Shown here: positions 20,927 through 32,693 of the stretch, one piece after another
How the letters are laid out: each line of letters opens with the position of its first letter
How positions within the stretch are numbered: position 1 is the first letter of the stretch
The notes under the pieces: generated by a model
The model's input: only the letters and a program-made list of their open reading frames with translations
What the model was told of the DNA's origin: nothing
The model's database searches: none
From: Leptobrachium leishanense
Taxonomy: Eukaryota > Chordata > Amphibia > Anura > Megophryidae
Length of the DNA: 64,000 nt
Direction: 5' to 3'
NCBI GenBank assembly: GCA_009667805.1
Contig: CM019072.1
Coordinates: forward strand, 38,123,519 to 38,187,518
Position numbers and translations under genes: made by a program

Positions 20927-22543
20927 CAGTTGTGTTCAAAATTATTCAACCCCCACTGAAATTGAGTGTTTTGGCCAGTTTGACATTGATTTTGATCATT
21001 CAGTCATCTTGCTTACAATTAAATCAAAGAGGCACGTGTAGGTCAGACAAATATAACATAACATTTATAATGAAATAACCACAAATGTCTTTTCTGTGCT
21101 CACATCATTATCAGTTTTATTCAACCCCCAAGTGACATTCAATCTTAGTACTTAGTACAACATCCTTTTACAGTTATAACAGCTTTTAAACGTGAAGCAT
21201 AGCTTGACACAAGTGTCTTGCAGCGATCTACGGGTATCTTCGCCCATTCGTCATGGGCAAAAGCCTCCAGTTCAGTCACATTCTTAGGCTTGCGCACTGC
21301 AACTGCTTTCTTTAAGTCCCACCAGAGGTTCTCAATCGGATTTAAGTCAGGTGACTGCGATGGCCACTCCAAAATGTTCCAGCCTTTAATCTGCAACCAT
21401 GCTCTAGTGGATTTGGAGGTATGCTTGGGATCATTGTCCTGTTGAAAGGTCCAACGTCTCCCAAGCCTCAGGTTTGTGACGGACTGCATCACATTGTCAT
21501 CCAATATCTCCTGGTACTGAAGAGAATTCATGGTACCTTGCACACGCTGAAGCTTCCCTGTACCTGCAGAAGCAAAAGAGCCCCAAAGCATGATTGACCC
21601 CACGCCATGCTTCACAGTAGGCAAGGTGTTCTTTTCTTCATAGGCCTTGTTCTTCCTCCTCCAAACATAGCGTTGATCCATGGGCCCAAACAGTTCTAAT
21701 TTTGTTTCATCAGTCCACAGAACACTATCCCAAAACTTCTGTAGTTTGTCCACATGACTTTTGGCATATTGCAGTCGACTCTTCTTATTCTTTGGAGACA
21801 GCAAGGGGGTGCGCCTGGGAGTTCTGGCATGGAGGCCTTCATTACGCAGTGTGTGCCGTATTGTCTGAGCTGAAACTTCAGTACCCACATCTGACAAATC
21901 TTTTCTCAGTTCCTCAGCAGTCACACGGGGACTTTTCTCCACTCTACACTTCAGGTAGCGCACAGCAGTCAAAGTCAGCATCTTCTTTCTGCCACAACCA
22001 GGTAGCGTTTCAACAGTGCCCTTTGCCTTGAATTTGCGAATGATGCTTCCTATGGTCTCTCTTGGTATGTTTAACATCTTTGCAATCTTCTTATAGCCAT
22101 TGCCCTTCCTGTGAAGAGTAATCACCTCTTCTCTTGTCTTCCTGGACCATTCTCTTGACTTCACCATGTTTGTAACCACACCAGTAAATGTCTAGAAGGA
22201 GCTGAGTATCACAGTCATTTTAAAGCTGCCTAATTGGTGCTTATTATGCTTTATTGCTGCTCCGTGACATCCACAGGTGTTTTCAATACCTGATTGAAAA
22301 CACTTGAATGAACCTCTGTTCTTCAGAGTGGTAGTCTTTAAGGGGTTGAATAATTGTGTCAATGAAGAATTCACAAAAGAAACATTTACTACTGTATTAC
22401 AAAACCAATTGATGTAATTTTAGTTGCATATGGTTCTTTAAAAAGTCCTTGTAGGATTTCATTCTGAATACAATTACAAATGTACACTAAATTCCCTAAA
22501 ACCCTTTACAGCATTGGGGGTTGAATAATTTTGAACACAACTG
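20927..22543 (-). mobile_element. Complete Tc1/mariner transposon
   Basis: Inverted ends cagttgtgttcaaaattatt on both sides, flanked by TA on the left (20925-20926) and right (22544-22545), the Tc1/mariner TSD. 1,617 bp, with a single uninterrupted transposase gene on the minus strand. The only structurally complete element in the window with an intact transposase. Confidence 0.96.
21145..22179 (-). CDS. Tc1 transposase, intact (344 aa)
   Basis: DDE transposase that cuts and reinserts its own transposon at TA dinucleotides in the nucleus. Two N-terminal helix-turn-helix regions (about residues 12-55 and 70-120) bind the inverted ends. Between them lies a basic GCGRKK linker (61-66), which probably combines AT-hook-like and nuclear localisation functions. 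Catalytic residues are D157 (LWTDETK), D248 (FQQDNDPKH) and E283 (NPIENLW), with 34 residues between D248 and E283, which defines the DD34E Tc1 group. A glycine-rich turn (WGSFASAGTG) sits at 199-208. Full family length. Met5 (22167) is an equally good start and matches the usual Tc1 N terminus better. No stop or frameshift, so the copy is young or was active recently. Activity is not proven. Confidence 0.95.
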   Translation of the reverse strand: MVTNMVKSREWSRKTREEVITLHRKGNGYKKIAKMLNIPRETIGSIIRKFKAKGTVETLPGCGRKKMLTLTAVRYLKCRVEKSPRVTAEELRKDLSDVGTEVSAQTIRHTLRNEGLHARTPRRTPLLSPKNKKSRLQYAKSHVDKLQKFWDSVLWTDETKLELFGPMDQRYVWRRKNKAYEEKNTLPTVKHGVGSIMLWGSFASAGTGKLQRVQGTMNSLQYQEILDDNVMQSVTNLRLGRRWTFQQDNDPKHTSKSTRAWLQIKGWNILEWPSQSPDLNPIENLWWDLKKAVAVRKPKNVTELEAFAHDEWAKIPVDRCKTLVSSYASRLKAVITVKGCCTKY

Positions 22544-22545
22544 TA

Positions 22546-23215
22546 CATGTTTCTGGGCTGGATGCATCTCATGGTTGCAGCCGCCTCATCGGGGAATAGG
22601 CGCGACCCCCACCCCTCCTGTATTATGTATGTTTTATTGTACCTCCAGCCAGGTCATCATTGCTGCATGTTCCCTTTTTGTACCCCTCCAAAAAAAGACT
22701 AAATAAAAACAGATCTAGAGCCAAATTAATAAATTAACTCGTTCTAAAAATGGTGGATTCACATATTATGTTCTTTTAACTAATATATCAAATAAGCATG
22801 ATAATAAGTAGGCTTGTTAAGAACTCTGGCTCAATGACCTTGTGCTTGGCCAGATTTACATCTAAGGAGACTGTGGTCACAGAAATTTGGAAGCCCCCCC
22901 CTTCCTACTGCCAAAAGAAAATTCAAACAATGGGGAGATCCTTTTTTTTAATATCTCTTTTGGGGCACATTACCCATTTAAAAAAAACAAACTGAAAACA
23001 GATCCTTGATAAGTGGAGGCAGGATGCATGGAGGAGGCAAGGGGAAGAAGTAAGGATGAGCAGCTGGAGAGCTGGCTGCTCATACTGCTCAATCATGATG
23101 GCCTGCACTCCCCACAACAACCTAGCTCCATGTTGAACATTGTACATCTCAGCCACCTCTAAGCAGATGAGAGCCATTAGCATTTGTGGGGCCCTCTGAA
23201 AACATGTTTTGTCCA
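22546..23215. other. Foldback-related piece, then unassigned sequence
   Basis: 22546-22690 resembles the central part of the foldback at 20392-20775 (cctccagccaggtcatcatt, tatgtatgttttattgtacc). From 22700 to 23215 I recognise nothing; a minus frame at 22923-23225 has no known motif. Confidence 0.5.
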
Positions 23216-23855
23216 GTATATGCAATGCCGGGAGATCGCCTGAAAGGGAGGGGGGATCCTTTTGGATCCCTCTCCCTCCTGATCGGGAGTGTTTAAAGTT
23301 AAAAAAACCGCATCGCTTTCAAGGGCAGCGTTTTCTGCCTTTTAAAGTGGTGCCTTTTTTTAAAAAAAACTTACGTACCAGATCGCAATCCAGCGCCGTT
23401 CGGCGCCATATCGCGATCTAGCTCCGTTGGGGACCACCATCTTGGATGGCGGCTCCACCCCGGATTCCCCCTCGCCTCCTGACGTATCGCACATAGTGCG
23501 ATGATGTCAGATAGCTGGGGAACCCCTAGCTGCCCGGGGATTTAGAAAATATAACCGCAAACGCTCATGTGACGAAATGTGAAAAAAAAACCACTTTACG
23601 CACTGTAGATGATTAAAAATTCAAATTTTATTGCATTTTTTGTTATACTATACAGGCAGGACATGACGTATACATATAATAATGATATATTATGAATCTG
23701 CCGAGTCTGCCGGAAAGAACGATATATAATATGCCTGGGTCATATAATAAAATGTGGCTTCAAATCGCGTTTAAACATGATGAGCGAACCCGGTAAAAAT
23801 GAGCTCAGCACACAGCGTTGAAATGTCTCAGCAGTGAAGGGGTGAATGATACTGT
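23216..23855. mobile_element. TTAA hairpin-array family, copy 3 (partial, degraded)
   Basis: Same order as the left part, part of the middle, and the right end of the copies at 54827-59281 and 62440-63676: GC hairpins (23228-23530), a taaccgcaaa block, a long A/T segment with ctgccgagtctgcc, and the end ctcagcagtgaaggggtgaa. The left end and both TTAA sites are lost or mutated. Its hairpin stems differ from the other copies by paired changes. Confidence 0.8.
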
Positions 23856-24436
23856 CTAAGAGCTCGAAATTTACTGGAATTTGCAGTGGTTTATAAAACC
23901 ATATTTGGGATCTCAGACATTGATAATTGCTGATATAACTCCCCTTATCAGGGCTTGATTAGCAATATTGCATTATACATGCTGCTTTATATTATATTCT
24001 AGCTTTAGGAAGTTATTCCCATTTAAAAGAAGCATCTGCGGACTTCTCCCTCCTGTCCTAAACGCTTGCACTTTACTTACCGGAGCCCTGTTCAATACAT
24101 CAGCAGCTGCTGAGTTGCTGCAGCGCAGCAATTCAGTTTGCTGCATCAGTGTCATTGAACGCTATGGATGCGAATTTTGAATCCAAAATGGCCGACGATT
24201 TTTTAATTAAAGATTCAGATTGTTTTTCGTATCACTTGGACAAAATAAGATAAAGAAAAGCAGTCAGCACAATTCCGTTTTGTATGCACACACCACAAAT
24301 GATAGTTTTTATTGAATAAACGTTAGGTTTACTTCTGAAACAAAATATAAATTGAACTGTAATATATGTCTATGTGCAGGGGTAAATAATAAATAAATAA
24401 TTTATGCTTTGGTGAACAAAAACCTCAAAATTAACA
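23856..24436. other. No clear feature; possible foldback partner
   Basis: Contains a GC-richer segment with self-complementary words (24080-24180, ctgctgagttgctgcagcgcagca), thematically like 24540-24740. No coding evidence. Confidence 0.4.
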
Positions 24437-24520
24437 TTGCTGTACGGAATTGTTACTTGCTTCATGGCGGCGGCCATCTTGCTGTACGGAATTGTTACTT
24501 GCTTCATTGCGGCGGCCATC
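24437..24520. repeat. Tandem duplication, 42-bp unit, two copies
   Basis: The unit from ttgctgtacggaattgttac to ggcggcggccatc occurs twice with a single difference (catggcgg against cattgcgg). Confidence 0.93.
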
Positions 24521-24933
24521 TTTAATACGTCACACTCAGCTACTCGCAGCATCTCCTCGGGTCGCTGCAAGTGCTAAATTAGCAGTGCTGAGCGCTGAGT
24601 GGCTGAACGGCGTTCAATGGCAAGTTGCTAACTTAGCACTTGCAGCGGCTGAGGTATTGAACGCGCCTCAGATAAGCCCCTGCGCTGACTTCTGATTCAG
24701 CCGTGACTCCATTGGTAAGTGAAGTGCATGCGCTGAAGTTAGATGGGAGATGTCCACAGACTCTTCTATTAAATAGAAATAATTTGATAAGGTGGGCTAT
24801 AAATAATGAATTGAAACTACGAAAATGATTGTTTTAAATGTGAAATGCTGATAATTTTCTTTTACCGCAGGAAAATAAAAAGAGAAGACTGAAAGTGAAT
24901 ATAACTGAGCTTTATAGGGAGGGGACAGTGAGA
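24521..24933. other. Hairpin-rich unassigned sequence
   Basis: gctgcaagtgctaaattagc near 24563 is inverted at about 24625-24650 (gctaacttagcacttgcagc), giving a stem with a loop of about 45 bp. Probably the tip of another foldback or MITE. Confidence 0.55.
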
Positions 24934-25616
24934 CAAACAGGGTTATTCAAAGAGACCCAGAATTTCGGTGCTCTTTGTTCCCTGCACTTCGGGGAATCAA
25001 ATTCCCCGACCCTGTGGTAAATTCCGCATTCACCACAGGGTCTCCAAGGTGCAGGGAAAAGTTGTCAAACATCTGCCAAATCGAAAACTCTTGAAATTTT
25101 CAAAATTTAAATGCTATTTGCAAAAAAACTACTGAACGAAAATGCCTGGAATTAACATATAAGGTCCTATGAATGATAATAAAAAGGTCTGTTACAGAAA
25201 AAAGAGAAAACGCTAATAAAAAAAACTGAAATTTTTTCCCCCCGAAAAATGCCTAAAAGATCCTAAATAAAATCTATAATTAAAGAGACTTTTTACTGCA
25301 GATTAAAATAATAAACAGTTTATTAGATATTGCGTTAAAACGGGAATATTTTTAACATTGAAGCCTATGGGGTTCGACTGAATCAACCTGCCGAATGAAA
25401 CCACCGAACAGCAGGGCACTTCAGCAACTTTTCTCTGCTGTTTGGTGTTCTCTGAATAGATTAACCATTGCTTCTCTATGGGGATTTCACTGCCTTCGAA
25501 CAGGCACCGTACTTGCAGGCAGTTTGCTAAAATTTGGCAAATTGCCTGTTCTCTGAATAGCCGAATAGCAACGAAATGTCACCGTATGGGGAAATTCTCT
25601 GAATAACCCCTCAAGT
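24934..25616 (+). mobile_element. MITE, family with GGGTTATTC ends, long form
   Basis: Begins cagggttattcaaagagacc and ends tctctgaataacccct. Shares long blocks with 17999-18955, 29747-30610 (inverted) and 47760-48335, for example tttctctgctgtttggtgtt and gaatagattaaccatt. Subterminal hairpin around 24990-25050 (ccccga and tgtggt arms). Confidence 0.82.
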
Positions 25617-26059
25617 GTTCAATGAATCTTGCTGACAGTTGCTCCCTGTACTCTTCAGAGGGTGAATCCACCAACAGCAATCATTTACTCTGTTACAGTA
25701 TATCCATTTACAAACAAACTCTTCTTTTTAAGTAGACATAGTTTACTTGGGATTAATGACCTCTACTGTTCGAAGCGTTCTGAATAGTTATTTACATTTT
25801 CTGCGCTCTTACCTGAAATGACTTGTACGAAGTATTTTTTTATATATTGCAGCAGGAGTTTGGATTAAAGGAAATCCATAGCAAACAATGCAAAGAGCAG
25901 GTCGACCTTTATCTCGTGATCTAGCTTTTCCTGCCACCAGCTTTGCTGAAGTATGTTTGCATTTCCTGACATTGCTTCACAAACATAATAATATAAGCCA
26001 AAACCAAAAGGACCTCTTACACCACCAGACTCCATAATTGACAAGATTTACTTTTTGTA
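25617..26059. other. No recognisable feature
   Basis: Unique-looking AT-rich sequence between a MITE and a hAT element. A possible spot for host intergenic DNA. Confidence 0.5.
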
Positions 26060-26067
26060 TATACTGT

Positions 26068-27645
26068 CAGGGCCGGCCCTACCATGGTGCAGAGCGGAGC
26101 AGCGGCGCCAGGCGGCAGAATTCCCGGGGCGGCAAATTTTAGCCGCTGGTGCCGCTGCAGCCGCTGCACTATTTACTTTTTAAAATTTTTTTAAAATCGG
26201 CGGCGGCATCTACATTCGCTGCGCCGCCGGGCAGTGAATCTTGTTCAGGGGCCTGAGGATCCGCCCACACGCGCAGTAATCCTGCGCTTCCATTCCTGTG
26301 CGCATGTGTGTGGGCGTGTCTAGAATGGAAGCGCGGGATTACAGCAGTGGACGAATCTTCCAGACGGCAGCAGCAGCAGCTAGCTTTCCTCTCGTCTCGC
26401 AGGGACCATCCGTCTGTGGTAAGTGACCCCTGCTCTACGCTCCAGCTCATTTTTATTATCCTGCTGAGAGCAGGCGGCCCCCTCTGCTCCTTCTCCCGCG
26501 CACACACTCCCCACGCCAGCCCTCCCGTAATTACTTACCCTGGCTCCCGTTTCTGAGAGCCAGGGTCACACCGCGTTAACTTGCTGCAATCAGGACATCA
26601 TGGCAGGCTGTGATCTCCAGCATCTGAACCAAAGAGCCTTACTGGAGATCACAGCCTGCCATGATGTCCTGATTGCAGCAATTTAACGCGGTGTGACCCT
26701 GGCTCTCAGAAACGGGAGCCAGGGTAAGTAATTACGGGAGGGCTGGTGTGGGGAGTGTTTGCGCGGGAGAAGGAGCAGAGGGGGCCGCCTGCTCTCAGAT
26801 CTTGCCTGCCATGAGATTTAACCTGGTGCAGACCTTTTATGATGTTTTGATTTACGTTGCTGGCTCCTTTTAAATGTCAGCATGTTTATTGATGCGGCTC
26901 CTTTAACTGAGAATCTGGCTATCCTCCGCCGTCTAAACAACGCTACGGACAATGTATGCCGCTCCTATACGTGGCTTAATGTATCTCCCCTCATGCTGTT
27001 TAAATCTTTCCTCCTTACATTATACGTTACCGAATGGAATGTACCACTTTTGATGTAACGGAAGGCGCTGCATGTTCTATTGCTGACATTTTCTTAGCCT
27101 CTTGTCATTTGCTCAAACAACTTAATTCTCTGGCATCATTTAGTGTTTTAAAGAGGAGGCTATAAATCATACCTCGCTGCCTTCTAACTAAATTGACCTT
27201 TACCAGTGTTTGTAGATTTCAGCAAGGTTATTTAACTGGCATCAATTAATTTGCTGGTTTCCAATAGTGACATCTAACCAAATTAGCCACAATCACTGCT
27301 TCTCAGTATGGTGTGCAAATGAATTAATGTTCACTAATTTATTGGTCTTTATTATTAGGAGAAAAATAATTGCATACTGAGTACTGTGCTTATACCCACC
27401 CAATTGTCTTTGAGTTTATACACCATATATGCTTTTATACATGTCAAGTCTTGCAAAAGGTTTCTTTTTCTTATTTCAATAGTTTTTTTTTTAGAGCTCT
27501 GTGATACGCTCATACACGCTGCACATTACTGTGAGTTTTATTGCTGTGGAGCTCTGTCATACTCTCATGCATGTCACGTTTTTTTTTGGGGGGGGCAGCA
27601 TTTCATCCATCGCTCCAGGCAGCACATTGTCTTGGGCCGGCCCTG
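26068..27645. mobile_element. Non-autonomous hAT-type element with perfect 8-bp TSD tatactgt
   Basis: Ends cagggccggccctа-type (left cagggccggccct, right gggccggccctg), flanked by tatactgt at 26060-26067 and 27646-27653. Contains a long palindrome (26464-26798) and, near the right end, a gcacattactgtgagttttattgctgtgga module (27495-27560) that recurs in three other hAT-type elements of this window. No transposase recognised. Confidence 0.93.
26464..26798. repeat. Long palindrome, about 160-bp arms
   Basis: The segment from ctgagagcaggcggcccc to tgatctccag is repeated inverted after a spacer of about 25 bp (near 26625). Nearly perfect. Short frames on either strand here simply read through the palindrome. 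Confidence 0.93.
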
Positions 27646-27653
27646 TATACTGT

Positions 27654-29530
27654 ATACACAAACAGTATATAACTGCCATGTCAGGTATATTGGAAGGGAA
27701 AAAAAGGTAAAATGGATGCCTGTAGCCATTTTGTTTTTAAAGACAGTCTTTTACTTTCTACAAATTTCCCTAGTTAGAAATGATTTTTTTTATAGAGTTC
27801 ATGGCTGGGTGAGATAAAAAAAATACCAGACATGAAGGAAGCTAAGAAAGTCTTTGTGTGATAATGCTATAGCTAATTGCTAAGACCTGTCATAATTAAA
27901 TTTATTGGTCTGTTTTAAGTTTATTCTGTCTTTTGGGTATAGGAAAATAAATTTGTTATTAAGGTAAATTATATATTCACAAAATATATTTTTATAATCA
28001 AGGTATATTTTATTATATTTACAGTAGGAAATATATACTCCAATAAATATATAATTGGTAATAGATTCTGTTGACTTTAGCCAGAGAAAAGAATTCAGCT
28101 GATAGGACTCAGTAAGTAACCAAAAGGGAGTCAGGGATATAAATTTTGATATGATAGGTAGAGACACAGTGTCTATACACGGAGAGAAGAAGTCTTTGTG
28201 TACAGATTGACCTCTGACACTGGGAGATAAGAAATAAAAAGAAATAGTGGAATTAATTAAGAAGTGCAATACTGCCCTCTAGAGGATAGTAAATATTAGA
28301 TTTGATGTACCAAAAATATTGCCAGTGATGTCAAATTTACTATAATTGAAGCGGCAATGTTGGTTGCAAATCAGTCCGAGATTCCAGCATTCAGACTCAC
28401 ACCGCGATGCAGGCAGATCCCAGGACATGAGGCAATCAAGACTCTCACCAAATCTCTAACTCACATGCATTGATTATCTGATATCGATAATCTTCACATA
28501 TTCCAAAACAAAGCATCACACAGGAATTCCAAGGCAGACTCATTAAAATCCAGATTGGACAGGTAATGTATGAAATTAAGGAATTAATGTAATTATATAT
28601 ATTTGTAGATATTCTTGCAACGTAGACTGAGATTTCTCAGATTCCTGGTAGTTCCAAATATTCTAAAAATCTTTATTCTGCAGATAAAGATATGAAGAAG
28701 TGGACATAAGGATATATTCCTAAAAGAATTGTTGTAAGATTGATACCAATATATATATTGAATTTGGAAATTACTGTGATTAAAATTAATAAGCAAGGAA
28801 TTATATAACTACAGAATAAAAAAGCAAAAGATTAGAAGTTTAATTCTCGAGATTAGGGGAGGATTCACTAAATAGGTTTTATTACTTATCATTAAATTAG
28901 CTCATCTTTTGTTGATCCATGTAGCATAGAGAGATATAAATATCTCTAAGATCTAGCTGGTTAAACATGGTTTGCTGGGAAATGCATGTTGTATTAAGCA
29001 GAAATGTTTATTAACCATTTGTGTATTAGTTACTAACTGATAAGGTAAATGATATTAATCATATATGCAGTTACTAACCAGAGATACATATATTGTGAAG
29101 CTAGTTTTTATATGCTGATGGATTGTGGTTTATAAATTTTTGTTTATGATATGAGATTTGAAACTTTTTTGTATACGTAATAAATATATATATGTTTTTA
29201 TCCGATTATTGATTATTGTATTTTTCAAAGCAAAACACAGACAATTAAAAGAATTTAGGAGAATTTCTAGGAAATATAAACGATTGATATTTGTGTCTCG
29301 TATAAATTTCTTATGAAATAATAATCCCTGATATATTGGAGGCAACTGCCGAGATAGGTCCAGTAAGTCCAATATAGACATATTGGAGGCTTGGCTGATA
29401 AATTCAATATATACACATGCAGAGATTATATCCGACAGCTACCACAGAGATTTCATGACGGTAAATACAGTTTTTGGTTGGTGCCTTAAAAGTAAACTCT
29501 CTTAAAAATAGTGTTCCCTTTTTTTTCCCC
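27654..29530. other. AT-rich tract, possibly Penelope-like 3' sequence
   Basis: Very AT-rich, with no readable frame motif. One block (28170-28215, gaagtctttgtgtacagattgacc) resembles 56200-56230 (gaacttctttgtgcagatc) in the non-coding part of the Penelope-like element, so part of it may be a decayed relative. A repeated phrase catattggaggc or atatattggaggc occurs at 29332 and 29378. Confidence 0.3.
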
Positions 29531-29534
29531 TTAA

Positions 29535-30792
29535 CCCCTTCACTACCAAGTGATTTAAAAAAAAAAACATTGTCAGAAACCAGTGTTTTTTTTGTAAAAT
29601 TGTAAAATCATTTACTCCATCTACTGCTAGATTGAGTTTGAGTTTGAGATTTGAGCGGCTGGTCTATTTTCTTCTTTTTCTCCCTGCATCGACTGCTGAA
29701 AGCCTGATATTTCAGAGCTTTGAGCAGCTTAATTTACTGGGGGTTATTCAGAGAGATCCGAAATGTCGGTGAAATGTAACCGGACACTGAAACTCAGCGA
29801 ACGGAGACATTTCGGCTATTCAGAGAGCAGGCAATTCGCCAAATTCTGGCGAATTGCCTGCATGTACGATGCCTGTTCGAGGGCAGTGAAATCCCCGTAG
29901 AGAAGCAATGCTTCGTCTATTCAGAGACACCAAACAGCAGAGAAAAGTTGCCGAAATACCCTGCGGTTCGGTGGTTTCATTCGACAGGTTTATTCAGGCG
30001 AACCCCATAGGCTTCAATGTTAAAAATATTCCAGTTTTAATTCAATATCTAATAAACCATTTATTATTTATTCTGCTGTAAAGAGTCTCTTTATTTATAG
30101 ATGTTTTGGGATCTTTTAGGGATTTTTAGGGATTTTTTCGGCATAATTTTTTTTCCGTTCTTTTATAATCGTTTTTTCAATTTTCCTTAACAGACCTTTT
30201 TATTATCATTCATTGGATCTTATATTGAAATTCCAGACATTTTCGTTCAGTAGTTTTATTGCAAACAGTGTTTTAATTTTGAAACTTTCAAGCATACTAT
30301 TTATTTTTTTAACACGTTCGCCTGCTTGTTGGGTTTTTCCGGCGGCTGCTCTGCGCTCGTCGGATTGTTCTGGCGTGTTCGGCGGGGTGTTTGTGATGGT
30401 TTCTGCGGGCTTTCGATGAGTGTTCGGTGAGAGTTTGTCGAGTGTTCTGCGGGTTTGCGGCGAGTATTCCCTGCACTAGGGGGCCCTGCGGTGCTTGCTG
30501 AATACACCGCAGGGTCAGCGAACTAGGAATCGCAGAATCGCCCCGAAGTGCGGGGAACGAAAGGTCACTGAACGTGCGGTGACTTTACGGATCTCTCTGA
30601 ATAACCCTGACAGTTTTAGCTCTTTGGGCATTATGCCCACAGGACTAAAACCTTGGGGGCACCTTCTGCAGCCCAAAAGCAAACGAAATTCCTTGCAGCA
30701 AACAAATTTCATTTGCTTTTGGTCTGTAGATCAGCATACTGAGATATTTCGATATCGTGGCCCTAGATATCTTGATATCAGTAGTGAAGGGG
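29535..30792. mobile_element. TTAA-flanked DNA transposon, interrupted by a MITE
   Basis: TTAA at 29531-29534 and 30793-30796 borders perfect 12-bp inverted ends ccccttcactac / gtagtgaagggg. TTAA target choice is typical of piggyBac and Kolobok. Only about 390 bp of its own sequence remains around the inserted MITE (29747-30610). No transposase. Confidence 0.85.
29747..30610 (-). mobile_element. MITE, family with GGGTTATTC ends, long form (inverted)
   Basis: Ends ggggttattcagagagatcc and ggatctctctgaataaccc. The interior is the reverse complement of the family seen at 17999 and 24934 (29880-29945 matches). Hairpin near 30470-30570 with ccctgcac/gtgcgggg and ccgcaggg words. Confidence 0.88.
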
Positions 30793-31164
30793 TTAAATAA
30801 TTGGGCAGACGCTGCTGACTAGGGATGAGCTGTTCGGTTCGATCAGTTCGGAGTTCGATTCGAACATCGCCTGTTCGCATGTTCGCGAACTACGAACAAT
30901 TCCGCGTGTTCGCCGCATGTTCGCCCACAATGCACCACAATGGACCACAATGCACTTTTCCACTGGCCTGAAGTTTGTAATTGGCTACAGCCTTGCACCT
31001 GACCACAGGTCAGGTGCAAGACAGGTGCAAGACTATGCCAATCGCGGCTCAGATTCCTGATTGGGCAAATTATGCCCAATCACGGGCGCACAGAGCTAAA
31101 TCCCGCAGCACACTATATAAGGCGTCCCTCGCAGCCCCAGCACATGTTTTTTGAGAGGAGAGTG

Positions 31165-32060
31165 TTCTGTTAGTGTGTCTTCTCAGTGCCAGCAGCTATT
31201 GGGGAGGTCTCACTTCTAGCAGATATCTGGGAATTGTTGTAATCTGTGTCTTGTCAGTGTCAGCAGCTTTTGGGGGTCTCACTTCTAGAAGATATCTGGG
31301 AATTGTAATCTGTGTCTTGTCACTGTTGCCAGCTATAAAGTGGTCCTATCAGGGGGTCTCACAGACTTGTAGCAGATATCTGGGAATTATAATCTGTGTC
31401 TTGTCACTGCCACCCATCAGGGGGTCTCACTGATTTATAGGAGGTTCCTGGGAATTGTAATTTGTGTCTTGTCACTGCCACCCATCAGGGGGTCTCACAG
31501 ATTTGTAGCAGATATCTGGGAATATTAATCTGTGTCTTGTCACTGTCAACCATCAGGGGGTCTCACTGATTTATAGGAGGTTCCTGGGAATTGTAATTTG
31601 TGTCTTGTCACTGCCACCCATCAGGGGGTCTCACAGACTTGTATCAGATATCTGGGAATTGTAATCTGTGTCTTCTCACTGCCAGCCATCAGGGGGTCCC
31701 ACATACTTCTAGCAGATATCTGGGAATTGTAATCTGTGTCTTGTCACTGCCACCCATCAGGGGGTCTCACTGATTTATAGGAGGTTTCTGGGAATTTTAA
31801 TCTGTGTCTTGTCACTGCCACCCATCAGGGGGTCTCACTGATTTATAGGAGGTTTCTGGAAATTGTAATCTGTGTCTTGTCACTGTTGCCAGCTATCAGG
31901 GGGTCCTATCAGGGGGTCTCACAGACTTGTAGCAGATTTCTGCGAATTTTAATCTGTGTCTTGTCACTGGCTGCCAGCTATCAGGGTGTCTCACTGAGTT
32001 ATACCAGAGTTCTGGAAATCTTTAATATAGATAACACAGTTGAATCAGAGTTCTGCATAT
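31165..32060. repeat. Subterminal tandem array of hAT, about 65-75 bp units
   Basis: About 12 imperfect units built around gggaattgtaatctgtgtct, tgtcactgccacccatcagg and gggtctcacagacttgtagc. Unit length varies because the ccatcaggggg part is sometimes doubled. It precedes the transposase start. Confidence 0.9.
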
Positions 32061-32126
32061 CTCCAATTTTTATAATAGAGTTGAAAATCAGAGTTCTGTA
32101 TATCTTTAATCTATATATCACTCACC

Positions 32127-32693
32127 ATGTCAGAAAGACCAAAAAGGACAGGCAGACTCTCCCAGACACAGATAAGAGGGCAAGCAGCCTCTGTGTCGGG
32201 AGGCTGTGCCTCTGGTCATCGTGGATGTGGTGCATCCTCTGCAGGGGCACGCTTGTCCTTTCTAACTGGTGCTGGCCGTCTTAAGCAGCAGCAACATACA
32301 GAAGATTTGGTGGATTGGCTAACCAGGCCATCTTCATCCTCTGAGTCCTCTGCCAGCCAGGCTTGTAGTGGTTTACAGTCCACCTCAACTGCCAAAGCAT
32401 CTAATGCAGCCTCCATGTCCACAGCTACTCCTGCTGTAGCCTCACCATCATACACGGAGGAGTCAGCTGAATTGTTTGACTACAATGACAGTGACATGCT
32501 GCTTGAGGATGCGCAGCAACTACAATGCTCTGATTCAAACTCTGAGGTTGAGGAAGGGAGTATAATCAACCTAGAGGAAGGGGGTGCCAGTGATGACACA
32601 CAAATAACTGGCACTCATGTTGCCCCAGCAGCTGCAGCATACTGCCAAGTTGGAAAACCTGGATCACAAGGAACCAGCGGATGCTGGGTGTAA
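32127..32693 (+). pseudogene. hAT transposase, N-terminal part (low-complexity region, broken BED finger)
   Basis: ATG at 32127 (MSERPKRTGR), followed by about 150 residues rich in Ser, Ala, Gln and acidic residues. Then comes CQVGKPGSQGTSG, which looks like the remnant of a BED-type zinc finger with one Cys lost and spacing collapsed. The frame ends where a Penelope-like insertion begins. hAT transposases use the BED finger to bind the element ends. The stretch before it resembles the disordered N terminus of other vertebrate hAT proteins. Confidence 0.7.

Noticed and set aside
26169..26556. Overlapping frames of 112 (-) and 82 (+) codons
   Set aside because: They lie across the arm of a long palindrome in a non-autonomous hAT element, with no known motif.
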